A DNA stretch of 24,592 nt from CAKRHR01 sp964423195 (GTDB taxonomy: Bacteria; Bacillota; Clostridia; Lachnospirales; Lachnospiraceae): NCBI GenBank assembly GCA_964423195.1, contig CAYRDY010000021.1, forward strand, positions 1 to 24,592. The letters run 5' to 3'. A model generated the notes under the pieces. The model did no database searches and was not told the DNA's origin. It saw only the letters and a program-made list of their open reading frames with translations. Positions 1-9,800 of the stretch are shown here, in pieces. Position 1 is the stretch's first letter. Every line of letters begins with the position of its first letter. The translations under genes were made by a program, and so were the position numbers.

Positions 1-278
1 TTGTGTCTGCGAAAACCCATTCAAAAGCGTTTGCGGTAACGATTCCTTTTATTTTGCTGTTCCTTCCCTCGTTTATAAACGGCATATCTATTTTATCGAA
101 GGCATTGGGGCTTTTTCCGGATCAGCTGTTGCAGGTACCCACAGTAATAAGAACATTTAACTTATATCAAATCGGAACAAAAGTCGTAGGGTCTATACCG
201 ATCCTTTTGACAATGTATTTTCTTCTCTTAATTGTCCTTATACCTGTTCTGTATCAGGTTTATCGAAAAACAGAATAA
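1..278 (+). CDS. C-terminal part of a membrane protein, possibly an ABC-2-type transporter permease (5' partial)
   Basis: The reading frame is open from the window edge (frame starting at base 3) to a TAA at 276-278, so only about 91 C-terminal residues are visible. Two strongly hydrophobic segments are present. One lies at the start of the visible part (around FILLFLPSFI). The other is just before the C terminus (around ILLTMYFLLLIVLIPVLY). The protein ends in a short basic tail (YRKTE). This two-helix ending would fit a permease subunit of a peptide or lantibiotic-type ABC exporter, but no diagnostic motif is visible, so the family is a guess. The GTG at base 3 is probably an internal valine, because no ribosome binding site can be seen before it. 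The gene is convergent with the DUF2752 gene and is more AT-rich than what follows. Confidence 0.5.
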   Translation, partial: VSAKTHSKAFAVTIPFILLFLPSFINGISILSKALGLFPDQLLQVPTVIRTFNLYQIGTKVVGSIPILLTMYFLLLIVLIPVLYQVYRKTE

Positions 279-283
279 CCGTC

Positions 284-321
284 ACCGCCGCCGACCGCAT
301 AATGAAAGTGTTGGCGGCGGT
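284..321. terminator. Hairpin between convergent genes, probable terminator
   Basis: A perfect 9-bp inverted repeat, ACCGCCGCC (284-292) and GGCGGCGGT (313-321), has a 20-nt loop. It sits between the TAA of the first gene and the stop of the convergent DUF2752 gene. The T-tract is weak on both sides (ACTCTTTACT on +; TTCTGTTTTT on -), so a bidirectional terminator is likely rather than certain. Confidence 0.45.
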
Positions 322-341
322 TACCACTCTTTACTGTAATT

Positions 342-752
342 TCAGAGATTTCTCACCACGCCGTACACCAGCAGCACCGCGACCATCGCCAAGATGACGC
401 CGTCATACCACCGCTGCCGCGGCTGGCTGCCGGTCCTGATATACACATACAGCGCATAGATCGCCAGCCCCACGCCCACCGGGAGCAGACACATCAGCGC
501 CGCGTTTTCCCGCCAGGCGCCCGCAAAATCCAGACGCAGCAGATCCACAAGCATATGCGTGACGCCGCAGCCGGGGCATTTGAGGCCGGTCACCAGGCGA
601 AACACGCAGGGAATGCCGAGTCCCGTGTGCATAAAAAACAGGAGATAGGCAAGTCCCAGAACGGCCAGGACGGCCGACCATTTCAGGACCCTGACTGCCC
701 GCTGAAACGCCTCTGACCGTTCACTTTTCTGATCAGTCATAGGCTGCGACAT
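342..752 (-). CDS. DUF2752 family membrane protein
   Basis: This 136-residue protein carries the DUF2752 signature: an IPCVFR segment followed by TGLKCPGCGVTH (about residues 48-66). The CPGCG cysteines and the following Thr-His are the conserved core of that family, whose function is unknown. Three hydrophobic stretches are visible at about residues 26-42, 83-103 and 118-133, so it is an integral membrane protein. It lies directly downstream of the zinc-ribbon/DUF4234 gene and overlaps its end. The ATG at 752 gives a 20-base overlap. A second in-frame ATG at 740 would overlap the upstream TGA by only 8 bases and is an equally possible start. The overlap implies translational coupling, so the two membrane proteins probably act together. 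Confidence 0.85.
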   Translation of the reverse strand: MSQPMTDQKSERSEAFQRAVRVLKWSAVLAVLGLAYLLFFMHTGLGIPCVFRLVTGLKCPGCGVTHMLVDLLRLDFAGAWRENAALMCLLPVGVGLAIYALYVYIRTGSQPRQRWYDGVILAMVAVLLVYGVVRNL

Positions 753-1595
753 TGTTCAGCTCATTCTGGATCAGGCAGAAATTGATGATCCCCAGACCAA
801 AGATGGACAAAATCAGATACAAAATACTCGTGCCGGACCCTGAATTGTTCGCGTAGCCCATTCTCCGGCTCTGGAGATAATCAACCTTTTTGCCCGCTTT
901 GTAAAACCAATACCAACCGTAGATACTGCAGGTGACTAAATTAAGGAGAAAAACAATGCCGCCGGAATAATCAGCGTTATCGTCACAGGCCGTATTCAGG
1001 TCATTGACTAGGCAGATAAACCAATAAATCCCGTAAATGCCGCAGGTCACGATTGTCAAAATAATACTGACCGCGATACTGCGCCGCTTGATCGGCGCGC
1101 TGAAGCCGCCGTTGTTACCGCCATTGTACTGACCCTGTGGGCCGTAATTATTATTCTGGCCTTGTGGGCCATAGCCGTTATTCTGGCCCTGTGGGCCGTA
1201 GCCGTTATTATATTGGCCCTGTGAGCCGTAAGCGTTATTCTGGCCCTGTGAGCCGTAAGCGTTATTCTNNNNNNNNNNNNNNNNNNNNNNNNNNNNNNNN
1301 NNNNNNNNNNNNNNNNNNNNNNNNNNNNNNNNNNNNNNNNNNNNNNNNNNNNNNNNNNNNNNNNNNNNCCGTAGCCGTTATTTTGGCCCTGCGGGCCGTA
1401 GCCGCTGTCCTGACCCTGCGGGCCATAACTATTATTTGCCCCCTGGGCATTCCCGTAATCGCCGTTGCCGCTCTGCGGGCCGTCGTAGCCGTTGCCCGCG
1501 CTCTGCCCATCCTGCGCCGGACTCATCGGTGCGCCGCACATCGGGCAGAAAGCCACATCCCCTTCTGAATTATAACCACAATTTGGACACTGCAT
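733..1595 (-). CDS. Zinc-ribbon / GYGPQGQNN-repeat / DUF4234 membrane protein, interrupted by an assembly gap
   Basis: This is one gene spanning a run of 100 N. The N terminus (from ATG 1595, with AGGAGG at 1604-1609) has a zinc ribbon with C3-x2-C6 and C17-x2-C20. A low-complexity stretch of about 9-residue repeats (GYGPQGQNN and variants such as AYGSQGQNN) follows and runs into the gap. Beyond the gap the repeats resume in another frame and continue without a stop into SIAVSIILTIVTCGIYGIYW, the start of a DUF4234-type membrane domain. This has three hydrophobic segments and ends at TGA 733-735. Read literally, the 100 N place the two halves out of frame. The 27-bp repeat phase predicts a true gap of 11+27n bases, which is 2 modulo 3 and restores exactly the frame needed. 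Zinc ribbon, flexible linker and membrane domain fit a small membrane-anchored protein of unknown role. It is co-transcribed with the DUF2752 gene. Confidence 0.85.
1130..1432 (-). repeat. 27-bp tandem coding repeat (9-residue GYGPQGQNN unit), broken by the gap
   Basis: On the coding strand the unit reads roughly CAG-AAT-AAC-GGC-TAC-GGC-CCA-CAG-GGC. About five imperfect units lie on the 3' side of the gap and two to three on the 5' side. Codons vary at third positions, and the unit residues vary between G and A or P and S, so it is an old, drifting array with some recent copies. Such an array explains why the assembly breaks here. Confidence 0.85.
1269..1368. other. Assembly gap of exactly 100 N
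   Basis: Exactly one hundred N lie inside the 27-bp repeat array. The round size marks a scaffold gap of unknown length, not missing calls of known number. The repeat phase on the two flanks requires 11+27n true bases. Confidence 0.95.
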
Positions 1596-1611
1596 TAATC
1601 ATTCCTCCTCT

Positions 1612-1703
1612 GACCGGATCAACCGGACCTTCTTTTTTCCTTTATTTACTCTTCCGGACAAACCGGAATAAACTTTTCTATTTTTTCCGGACAAACCGGA
1701 ATT
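1612..1703. promoter_or_regulatory. Three-copy TCCGG-N4-TCCGG motif array upstream of the zinc-ribbon gene
   Basis: On the + strand CCGG-N5-CCGG occurs at 1614-1626, 1654-1666 and 1687-1699. The last two copies are an identical 18-base block (TTCCGG-ACAAA-CCGGAAT at 1652-1669 and 1685-1702), 33 bp apart. Each can be read as a 6-bp hairpin or as a direct repeat of TCCGG with a 9-bp period. The array fills the 119-bp space between the AICAR transformylase gene and the zinc-ribbon start, with the last copy just upstream of the ribosome binding site. None has a T-tract on the coding strand, so they are not terminators. An operator array is the best reading; the regulator is unknown. Confidence 0.5.
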
Positions 1704-1714
1704 ACTGTTACCTG

Positions 1715-2893
1715 TCAGTGATGGAACAGGCGAATGCCGGTAAAACACATCACCATGCCATGATTGTCGCAAGCCTCAATCACATGATCGTCGCGCACGG
1801 AACCGCCCGGTTGAGCCACGTATTTGACGCCGCTCCTGAAGGCGCGCTCTATATTGTCGCCAAACGGGAAAAACGCGTCCGAGCCGAGCGCGACCTCCGT
1901 GTTGCCGTCAAGCCACGCGCGCTTTTCCTCCCGTGTAAAGACTTCCGGCTTTTCCCTGAACGTCTTTTCCCACTGACCGTCCGCCAGCACATCCATATAA
2001 TCCTCGCCGATATACAGGTCGATGGCATTGTCCCTGTCCGCACGGCCCAGGCCCTCCACAAACGGCAGATCCAAAACCTTCGGGCACTGGCGCAAGTACC
2101 AGTTGTCCGCTTTCTGACCGGCCAGCCGCGTGCAGTGAATGCGTGACTGCTGTCCGGCGCCGATGCCGATCGCCTGTCCGCCCTTCGCGTAGCAGACAGA
2201 ATTTGACTGCGTGTATTTGAGCGTGATCAGCGCGATCACGAGATCGATCTTCGCGCTCTCCGGCAGCACTTTATTTTTGGTCACAATATTTTCAAGCATT
2301 CCCGCGTCGATCTTTAAATGATTTCTCCCCTGCTCAAAGGTAATGCCGAACACCTGCTTGTGCTCCGCCTCATCCGGCACATAATCCGGATCAATCTGGA
2401 TCACATTGTAATTGCCCTTTTTCTTGGAACAGAGGATCCCCAGCGCCTCCGGCGTATAACCCGGCGCGATAATGCCGTCGGACACCTCGCGCTTGATCAT
2501 GCGGGCCGTCGCCTCGTCACACACATCCGACAGCGAGATAAAATCGCCGAATGACGACATTCTGTCGGCGCCCCTGGCTCTCGCATAGGCACAGGCCAGC
2601 GGTGAGAGTTCGCCGAGATCATCCACCCAGTAAATCTTTTTCTCGACATCACTCAGCGGAAGGCCCACAGCCGCGCCGGCCGGCGACACATGCTTAAAAG
2701 AAGTCGCCGCCGGAAGTCCGGTGGCCGCCTTCAGCTCCTGCACGAGCTGCCAGCCATTGAAAGCGTCCAGAAAATTGATATAACCCGGCCTGCCGTTCAG
2801 CACTTCCACCGGCAGATCACTGCCGTCGTGCATATAAATCCTTGACGGCTTCTGATTCGGGTTGCAGCCATATTTTAATTGAATTTCTTTCAT
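1715..2893 (-). CDS. Stand-alone AICAR transformylase (phosphoribosylaminoimidazolecarboxamide formyltransferase)
   Basis: The protein transfers a formyl group from 10-formyl-tetrahydrofolate to AICAR, the ninth step of de novo purine synthesis. It has 392 residues from ATG 2893, chosen because GGAG sits 7 nt upstream (2901-2904). The upstream in-frame TTG at 2899 has no such site. Family hallmarks are FKHVSPAG with the catalytic Lys-His pair (K67-H68), KYTQSNSV (about 226-233), RIHCTRLAG (251-259), GSDAFFPFGD (337-346) and QPGGSVRDD (361-369). The MGS-like IMP cyclohydrolase domain of bifunctional PurH is absent. That activity is supplied by the gene directly upstream in the same transcript (62 bp between them), a PurO-type cyclohydrolase. 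The product is cytosolic. It corresponds to the C-terminal domain of PurH. Confidence 0.93.
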   Translation of the reverse strand: MKEIQLKYGCNPNQKPSRIYMHDGSDLPVEVLNGRPGYINFLDAFNGWQLVQELKAATGLPAATSFKHVSPAGAAVGLPLSDVEKKIYWVDDLGELSPLACAYARARGADRMSSFGDFISLSDVCDEATARMIKREVSDGIIAPGYTPEALGILCSKKKGNYNVIQIDPDYVPDEAEHKQVFGITFEQGRNHLKIDAGMLENIVTKNKVLPESAKIDLVIALITLKYTQSNSVCYAKGGQAIGIGAGQQSRIHCTRLAGQKADNWYLRQCPKVLDLPFVEGLGRADRDNAIDLYIGEDYMDVLADGQWEKTFREKPEVFTREEKRAWLDGNTEVALGSDAFFPFGDNIERAFRSGVKYVAQPGGSVRDDHVIEACDNHGMVMCFTGIRLFHH

Positions 2894-2955
2894 AGACAAA
2901 CTCCATTCCGCCGCCGTGCGGCCTAAAAATACTTAAAATCCCGCCGCATCATCTC

Positions 2956-3678
2956 TCAGACGGCATGTGTCCATTTATTGACGATCCGCGTCTCATATGT
3001 CCCGCTCGCAATATCGATATAGCGCACAAACAGCGACACCTTATTGTCCTCATTGAGACTTGTCCACAAAAGATCGGTATAATCGTCGATATTATCCACA
3101 ACATCCACAAGTTTCGGCTCGCCCTCATAGCTCGGCAGCGGATTGCCGTCGCCCTGATAGGTGTGAATCAGATGCCCCTCGCCGGCCGCCGGATTTTCAT
3201 AGGTAAATGTAAATCTGTCGCAGCCCGCCGGATTGCCGTGATCGCTCTTTATGATTGACATCGCGTAACTGTACGCGCCGTCCGCAACGTGCAGAATGCC
3301 TGAAATTCTCGGCGTATAATTCGGCGCGTCCGGCTCGAAGCGCCTCGTGCGCAGCGCCTGCTCAAAGGTCATCTGCTGCCCCATCAGTTCACAGATCGTG
3401 TCTGTCTGGTCGCCGTTGGTGACAATCGTGTCGCTGCCCCGCACCCGCACCGGCGCATAGATGATCAGGCTCGGATCCGTCATCTTCGACGGGTCAAAGG
3501 CCTGCGTGCGGAGACCATCGCCGTCCGCCACAAAGATACGGTTGCGGCTGTTCTCGCTCCGCCCCATGATAAAATAGGCGGTCACCGCTTTCGTGCCGTC
3601 CGGCGATTTGCCGATAACGATTCCCCTGCCCGGATAGGCATTGTTCTTCAGCGCCTCGCCGATCTTTTGCATTTTCAT
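2956..3678 (-). CDS. IMP cyclohydrolase, PurO-like
   Basis: This protein closes the purine ring, converting FAICAR to IMP, the last step of de novo IMP synthesis. Its 240 residues show the IMP_cyclohyd (PurO) family signature: NAYPGRGIVIG near the N terminus (13-23), AYFIMGRSENSRNR (34-47), DPSLIIYAPVR (68-78) and NYTPRISG (120-127). It is unrelated in fold to the PurH cyclohydrolase domain and is best known from archaea. Similar proteins pair with stand-alone AICAR transformylases in some Clostridia. I set the start at ATG 3678, 12 nt from GAGAGGA (3691-3697). The longer TTG start at 3687 would lie only 3 nt from that site, and ATG 3672 is also possible. The next gene downstream performs the preceding reaction, so the two form a functional pair replacing purH. 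Confidence 0.9.
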   Translation of the reverse strand: MKMQKIGEALKNNAYPGRGIVIGKSPDGTKAVTAYFIMGRSENSRNRIFVADGDGLRTQAFDPSKMTDPSLIIYAPVRVRGSDTIVTNGDQTDTICELMGQQMTFEQALRTRRFEPDAPNYTPRISGILHVADGAYSYAMSIIKSDHGNPAGCDRFTFTYENPAAGEGHLIHTYQGDGNPLPSYEGEPKLVDVVDNIDDYTDLLWTSLNEDNKVSLFVRYIDIASGTYETRIVNKWTHAV

Positions 3679-3747
3679 GATACGCAATCATCCTCTCGTA
3701 AAGCCAAAATACCCCGCAGCGATCCGCGGAGCAAATCCCGCCTACCC

Positions 3748-3773
3748 CCGATGGCCGATATTTCCGCCATCGG
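3748..3773. other. 8-bp inverted repeat between the giant protease and purine genes
   Basis: CCGATGGC (3748-3755) and GCCATCGG (3766-3773) form a perfect 8-bp stem with a 10-nt loop. It lies in the 185-bp space after the protease stop and before the cyclohydrolase start. It has no T-tract on the coding strand, so it could be a weak terminator for the protease transcript or a leader structure for the purine pair. Confidence 0.35.
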
Positions 3774-3863
3774 AGACAAGCGATTTTCTAATTTCTCTAA
3801 TTTTTGACTGTCACATCGCCTTCAGGGCCGTCGATGGTACATCCGTCGCCTGATCAGACGGGA

Positions 3864-6800
3864 TTACTGCCTCTTCTGGCGACTTTTTGCGCGAGCCGTG
3901 CGCTTCTCCCACGCAAGGATTCCGAGCATGGTAACTATCACGCCAAGCGAGAGAACCATCACGGTATACCAGCGATCAATGTGACTGTTGTCCCCTGTAT
4001 CCGGATTATTTCCAGGATTGTTCGGCGAATTCCCCTGTGAATTATTCGACAAATTATCCTGCGGCAACATTTCGCTCGGCTTATCGTTGACAAACTCGGC
4101 GCTCGCCGTGCCACCGTCCGGAATCGTCCCCTCTGCGCCTGTCATTCTGGTCGTATAGCCGTCACTGCCGGCCTCCTGCTCGATCACCTTGTAGGCGATA
4201 TCATTCGGCAGATTGAGGGCGATGATGCTTTGGCCGTGTTTCAGAGTAAACTCTGCCACACCGTTGGTGAAGACCATATCTCCATACTGACCATTGATGT
4301 TTCCATTATTTAACTCCACGCGGAAATGCCATTCTCTGCTGACGTCCCCCTTGCTCCCCGTAACCGTCTTGGTCACCTGCAAGCTGCCGTAGCCGCTCTC
4401 CGGAAGCGGTGTAGGGCCATTCACGGCAGTGAAAGTGGCAAAAACAGTCACATCGCTGTCAGGCATGACAAAGAAATACGTCTCATCACCGCTCTTCGTG
4501 ACTCCTATCTCCTGACTCCGGCTGTCCGTGACAGTCAGTGTTTCCAGCGCATATCCATCATCCGGCCTGACAGTGAGCGTCACGCTGGTGCCTCTGGTGG
4601 CAAAGGTATGATTTGTCAACACAGTTCCGTGGACGATGCCGCTGTCTATCGTGATATTGTAATTGATATTGCCATTATTGCCGGAATTGCCCGGTCTGTT
4701 AGGTCTCCCAGGCTTATTCGCCGTAAATGTGTAGGTTATCTTTCCATCTGCCGTCTCCTCGACCGTCGCGGTGTAGCCGGATCCCGCCTTGATGGAACCG
4801 CCCGTGATGGTCTTGCCGTTCAGATCAACGCTAAACTGAACTTCACGGCTGACCAGGATGTCGCCATCCAGCACAACATCTTTTAATAATTGTATTTCAT
4901 CGCCGTCCTTCGCCGCGTCCACCGCGTCTGCCAGACGCTCATAGTACATATCACCAATTCTGGCCTCCGGATCAAAACTGGTGCTGAATACAAACGGACT
5001 CAGCCCGTCGCTGGAGTTGAAGTAGGCCATGAGATCGCCATCCGTCAACTCAAGAATACTCGCCAAATGATAATGGATGTTGCTCTTGGTGTGCTGAACA
5101 TAGAGCGACTCCTCTGTCGTAAAGCCTGCCGGCAATCCGACCCACAGCTTGATCGGCGAATCGACAATTAGCTCCCGTTCCGGATAACTCAGTTTAACAC
5201 TATTCTTTCCGTCGCCCTCCTCGATGATAGCATTGTTGTCAGCCGCCGTAGTCGCGATAAGGCGATAGGCGGCGCTAATATCCACAGACAGCGTCTTATC
5301 GTCACCCGATGCCTTGTAGTCCTTCGCCTTGATTTTGAGAAACGTCTCGGCGACTATGCGGACATTATCTTCCTCAAACTCAATGCCAGCCTCTCGCAAG
5401 GCCTGTCTGCCCATCTCTACCGCGCCGTTCGGAATCCTCGCGGCTCTGCTCGCAACGGCACTCAGCGCACTCACATCAGGCACGGTTTTGGCAAGAGCGC
5501 CAGTAATCGCCTCCCGCTGCTCCGCTGGAATATTCCCGGCATCCACCTCCGGATCGCCGACAATCGTATCGACAATCTCCTCCTCAGATTCCTCCGTGAC
5601 ATGGACGATACAGGTCGCCATGATATTACTGTTAGTCTTGACTTGCGCTAGGACGTAGGCATAGCCCTCTGAAATCGCTGTCACCTTTCCATTCGCATCC
5701 ACGGTGGCCACGTCCGGATTGTAGGAAGTCCAAATGATCTCCTTCTGTCTGTCCTGCGTGATGTCTTCCGGCGTCAGGATGGCCGTCAGCGTTGCGGTAG
5801 GATGCTTATCGGATTGTTTGATGGTGAGCTCAAGCTCTTTTTCGCTCAGCGTGATGGTCTCCGCCCGCCTCGGCTCGCACACCACGGCAAAATTGATCGA
5901 ATAATTTTCTTTGCTGCTGGTCGCCGTGATATAAGTCACGCCAGGGCTACTCGGAGTAAAGGTCACGCCCGATCTATCATTATATTCATCCTCATAAACA
6001 TCCAATGTGCCTTCGACACCCTCCGTGATCTTCCAATCAAAAGGCCCGTAAGTCGGCGTCGGTTTATCCGGATATGTTGTATCGGACATCACACCTGCCG
6101 GATTGCCTGACTTGCTCGTCGCTTCAGCACAGATGATCATCTCACACTCTCCTCCAGGAGAGGCATTATATACTGTAATATCCCCTGTCGATTGATTATA
6201 GGTAAAAGCACCGTCAACGCCCCCTTGAGCTCCATATAGTGGCACTGCATACCCATATTCTTCTCCATCGCTTGGAGGATAGTATGTCCAAACACTGATT
6301 TTCTCAGGAAGAGCATAGCCTACCTCATTAACAAGTTTCCCTTGCCATTGCGCTCCTGGAGCAACCCAAGATGGACCGTCCAGTTGCAATCCTTCCGAAT
6401 TTTCAAACTGTGGATTATCGATTTTATAATCACTTTCATTTTCGTCGTCTCGAAGAACCAGTTTAGCAAGCCGCACAGGGATAGCATCATGATTCGTTCT
6501 GAATTTCGCGAACAACTTGGTACTTTCACCCTCCTCGACATACACAGTCTGGTCATAAATTCCCACATCGGAGATCAAATCATCATCCGTCTGACCCTCC
6601 GGATCTTGATAAACGTCCTCCCATGTAAACGGCAAGCTCCTAGTCACATTGTTGATGGTCACATCCAGACGACCGGATCCGCCAGGAATATGGAGATCAG
6701 GATTTTCTAAATTATATGCCGATGACTGCGTAAGTGTGACATTGCCGCTCAAGCCATCCTCGGTATTCTGTTCCACGCTGGTGATGCCGACCCAATTTTC

Positions 6801-9800
6801 ATCATAGGAATCATTCTCAAATGTCTCCCAGCGAATGGATTCAATCTTCACATCCGCCGGCTGCAGATTCTCCACTCGAACTTCAAAGCTGTGGTTACCA
6901 GCCTTCAACCCATTGAACTTGGTGATGGAAAGGTCGAAGTCAAGGACCTCCGTATTCTCCGCCACCACGACCACCACGCAGCGATCAATGGACAGACCGC
7001 CAGGCGTCAGGGCAGTCACGATGGTCTGGCCAGGCGTCAGGGCAGTCACATGACCGTACTTGTCGACAGAGGCAATTTCCGGATTGCTGGACTCGAAAAT
7101 CACCGCGCTGCCCACTTTTTCTCCGCTGTTGTTGATGACGCTCAGATCCAGCTCACTGCCCACATGCAGGCGTGCGGAGGACTGAGAAATATGGAGACCT
7201 GCCCCCGTCAGGAATTGTCCTTCGTCATCTTTGACCTTCACAGCGTAGGTGCGCTGGTTGCCCGCATAATCACAGCAATCGATATTCAGAACGCCGGTGT
7301 CCCAGGTAAACGTCGAAGACTCATAAGGAACGGATGGCTTATGTACATAATTCGTGATATCTACCGTAAATTTCCGGTTCTTCACGCCGGGATCATAGAT
7401 GTAATCATCTTCAAAAGCCGAGCCCTCGTCGCGCACCTGCTCAGTTCTGTCATTTTCTTCACCGTAATCGTAACTCTGAGACTGGGTGACATACGGCACG
7501 ACATTCACTGAAGCCAGAGCCCCGTTGTCCTTGACGCTGAAGGTCATCAGGACTTTGTCGCCTTCCTCTTTCAAGCTGACACTGTTGCCCACCAACTCAG
7601 GGGCAGCGGTGTCGATGAGAATGTCAAAGCTGATCTCATTTCCGTCTGTGTCCGTACTTCCCACCGCAGACGAGTTGGCATAATGCTTATCGAATTTTGG
7701 CCATGTCTCCGGTTTGGTTAGATCGATATTGTCAAAATTCAGCATCCCCTCACTGGTTCTCTGATAGGTGCCCTCGCCGAACGCTCTGAGGGTATAGGTG
7801 CAGATCGTGTCGTTCGGCAGTGTCTCGGAAGTGCCGTCCTCCAGAATCTTCTGGCCTGCCCAGTTCAATGTGGCGTAATACAGAGAGTTCGGAATCACGG
7901 CATCATAATTGGCGTCATACCCGCTGCGCGGAACAAAAGGCATCGTGCCCCGCCAGTAGAGTTCGCCTGACGTCTTGTCCCGCACCTCCGCCACCAGCAC
8001 CTTGGCGTCGCGGATCTGATAGAGCTCGATGTCATTGATCTCATTCATGGCAGAATCACCATTATCAGGAGAGATCGCTACATTTTCCCTGTGGAAGACC
8101 GTCTGATTCGTCGGAGCATCAGGGTCAAAAAGGTTCTGCCCTAGGTTATAGAAATTGTACCCGTCATAATAACCGAAAAGAGACGGCATCCAGAGATAAT
8201 CGCTGTTGAGTGGGCTTGTCTGGTCCAATGTCCAGTTTTCCTGCACTTCACCCTCTTTACAGCCGTCCAGCCAGGTCGCCGTATCCAAGATCGGCGCCTT
8301 TGTCCAGTCACCGCGGAATCCGAGGAACGGGAGACCGATCTGGACAGCGTCACTCGAATTTTTTGGTGTCAGGACAACAAACCCCTCGATGTATGTCCCA
8401 TTTGGGAAAATTTTGTCAATTTCCGCTGTCTTGGAACTGATGTCTACATGGACCGTCGCATTTGCCTGACTATTGCCGGGAACTGTGATATTGGTTTCCC
8501 CTGTCGTGCAAATGAGTACATCGTCAGCCGTGACAATTTCAGTGCCATTGTCATTCGCTGTCTGCGGACGCATGACATAAGCCTGCGCGCTGTAAGTAAG
8601 ACTGCCCGCAGTCAGATTCTTGACCGTAAAACTCAGGTCAAAATTATTTGGAACTTGATCTCCCAGCTCGATCTTGCCCACATTCTGGCCGTTCACCTCG
8701 ATGTAGGCCGGCGTTTTGACCGCCGCGGCCACATCGACCAGACCCGCCCCCTGCAGGCGCGGCGAATAATAGGTTCCATCGGTTTTCTTCTGCGGAACAG
8801 CCGTGCTCACCAGCAGAAGCTCCATCAAACTGTCTTTTGTCTTATTCGAGCTCGCTTTGCTATTCTGCTTTTCTATCACATACTGCTTCACGACCGCGGC
8901 CAGACCGGCCATGTGCGGGGCGGCCATGGATGTGCCGCTCATCATGCCGTAGGCGCCGGTATAATCGGTATAGAAGCCTTGCCCTCCGACATAAGACATA
9001 TCCAGAACAGTGGACCAAATATTGCCGCCAGGGGCGGTGATCTCCGGCTTCAGCTCCAGACCGGGACCCGCGCCCCAGGACGAGAAGGTAGACATCTCTT
9101 TGCCGGTTTTAGACGAAATAACTTTATCGTCCTGTTCCACGGACTTCAGCCATGCTTGAGACGAGTACGCATAAATTCCCACAGCCTCAGCCAATTCGGC
9201 CCCTGCCTTGCCAGAAATGGAGATGGCAGGCAAGCCGCCGCCCTCAATGCTGATGTAGAGCATATCCTCATTTGTCGAGGCTTTCGGATCATAAATAATC
9301 ACGCCCAGCACGCCGCGGTCAACACCATCACTGTCCTTACCGGCGTGAGTCAGCGCGTTATTAACTTTGTCCGCAAAACTCAGGACCTCGTCACTGCCCT
9401 CCGGCATTCCGCGCATGATCAGCGCGATACCAGTCTTTTTATAAGATCCCTCTGAATCCTCTGGGCTCCAAAATTCATCAAAATCACTTGCTTCCACTCC
9501 GTATTCATTGGTATAAGAAGCGCGCCCATACCCGGCATAAATGATCGGAATGCCATTCTTAAAATCGCCGCCACCACTGTCATATTTGTTTTTAAATTTT
9601 TGTATGGCGTCATCTGTAAATTTCCCCTTGAAGGAAACGGAATTTGGATCATAAAATGCAATTTTATGTTCGGTTGTTTTTCCTGAACCAGAATCCCCAT
9701 AATCGCCATAACCACCATAACCACCATTATAGTAATCATCCGACTGGCTGACCCAGGTGAGCTCCGAGACGGCCTCCACAGTGTTGTTGATAGATGCGAC

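Noticed and set aside
1056..1368. Reading frame running straight through the N gap into Arg/Ala-rich residues (RITLTAHRAR type)
   Set aside because: Artefact of the arbitrary 100-N length; the true frame past the gap is the DUF4234 frame.
1652..1702. CCGG hairpins as terminators of the purine genes
   Set aside because: Stems are only 6 bp and are followed by A-runs, not T-runs, on the coding strand; the repeated spacing fits binding sites better.
4385..4420. LPESG near residue 2125 of the giant protease
   Set aside because: It is followed by the pilin-like domain, not by a membrane helix and basic tail; the working signal is the NPDTGD at the C terminus.
8448..9455. Long + strand frame opposite the protease, and a similar one at 18988-20577
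   Set aside because: Shadow frames of real minus-strand genes: no ribosome binding site, His/Arg-rich composition and no recognisable domain.
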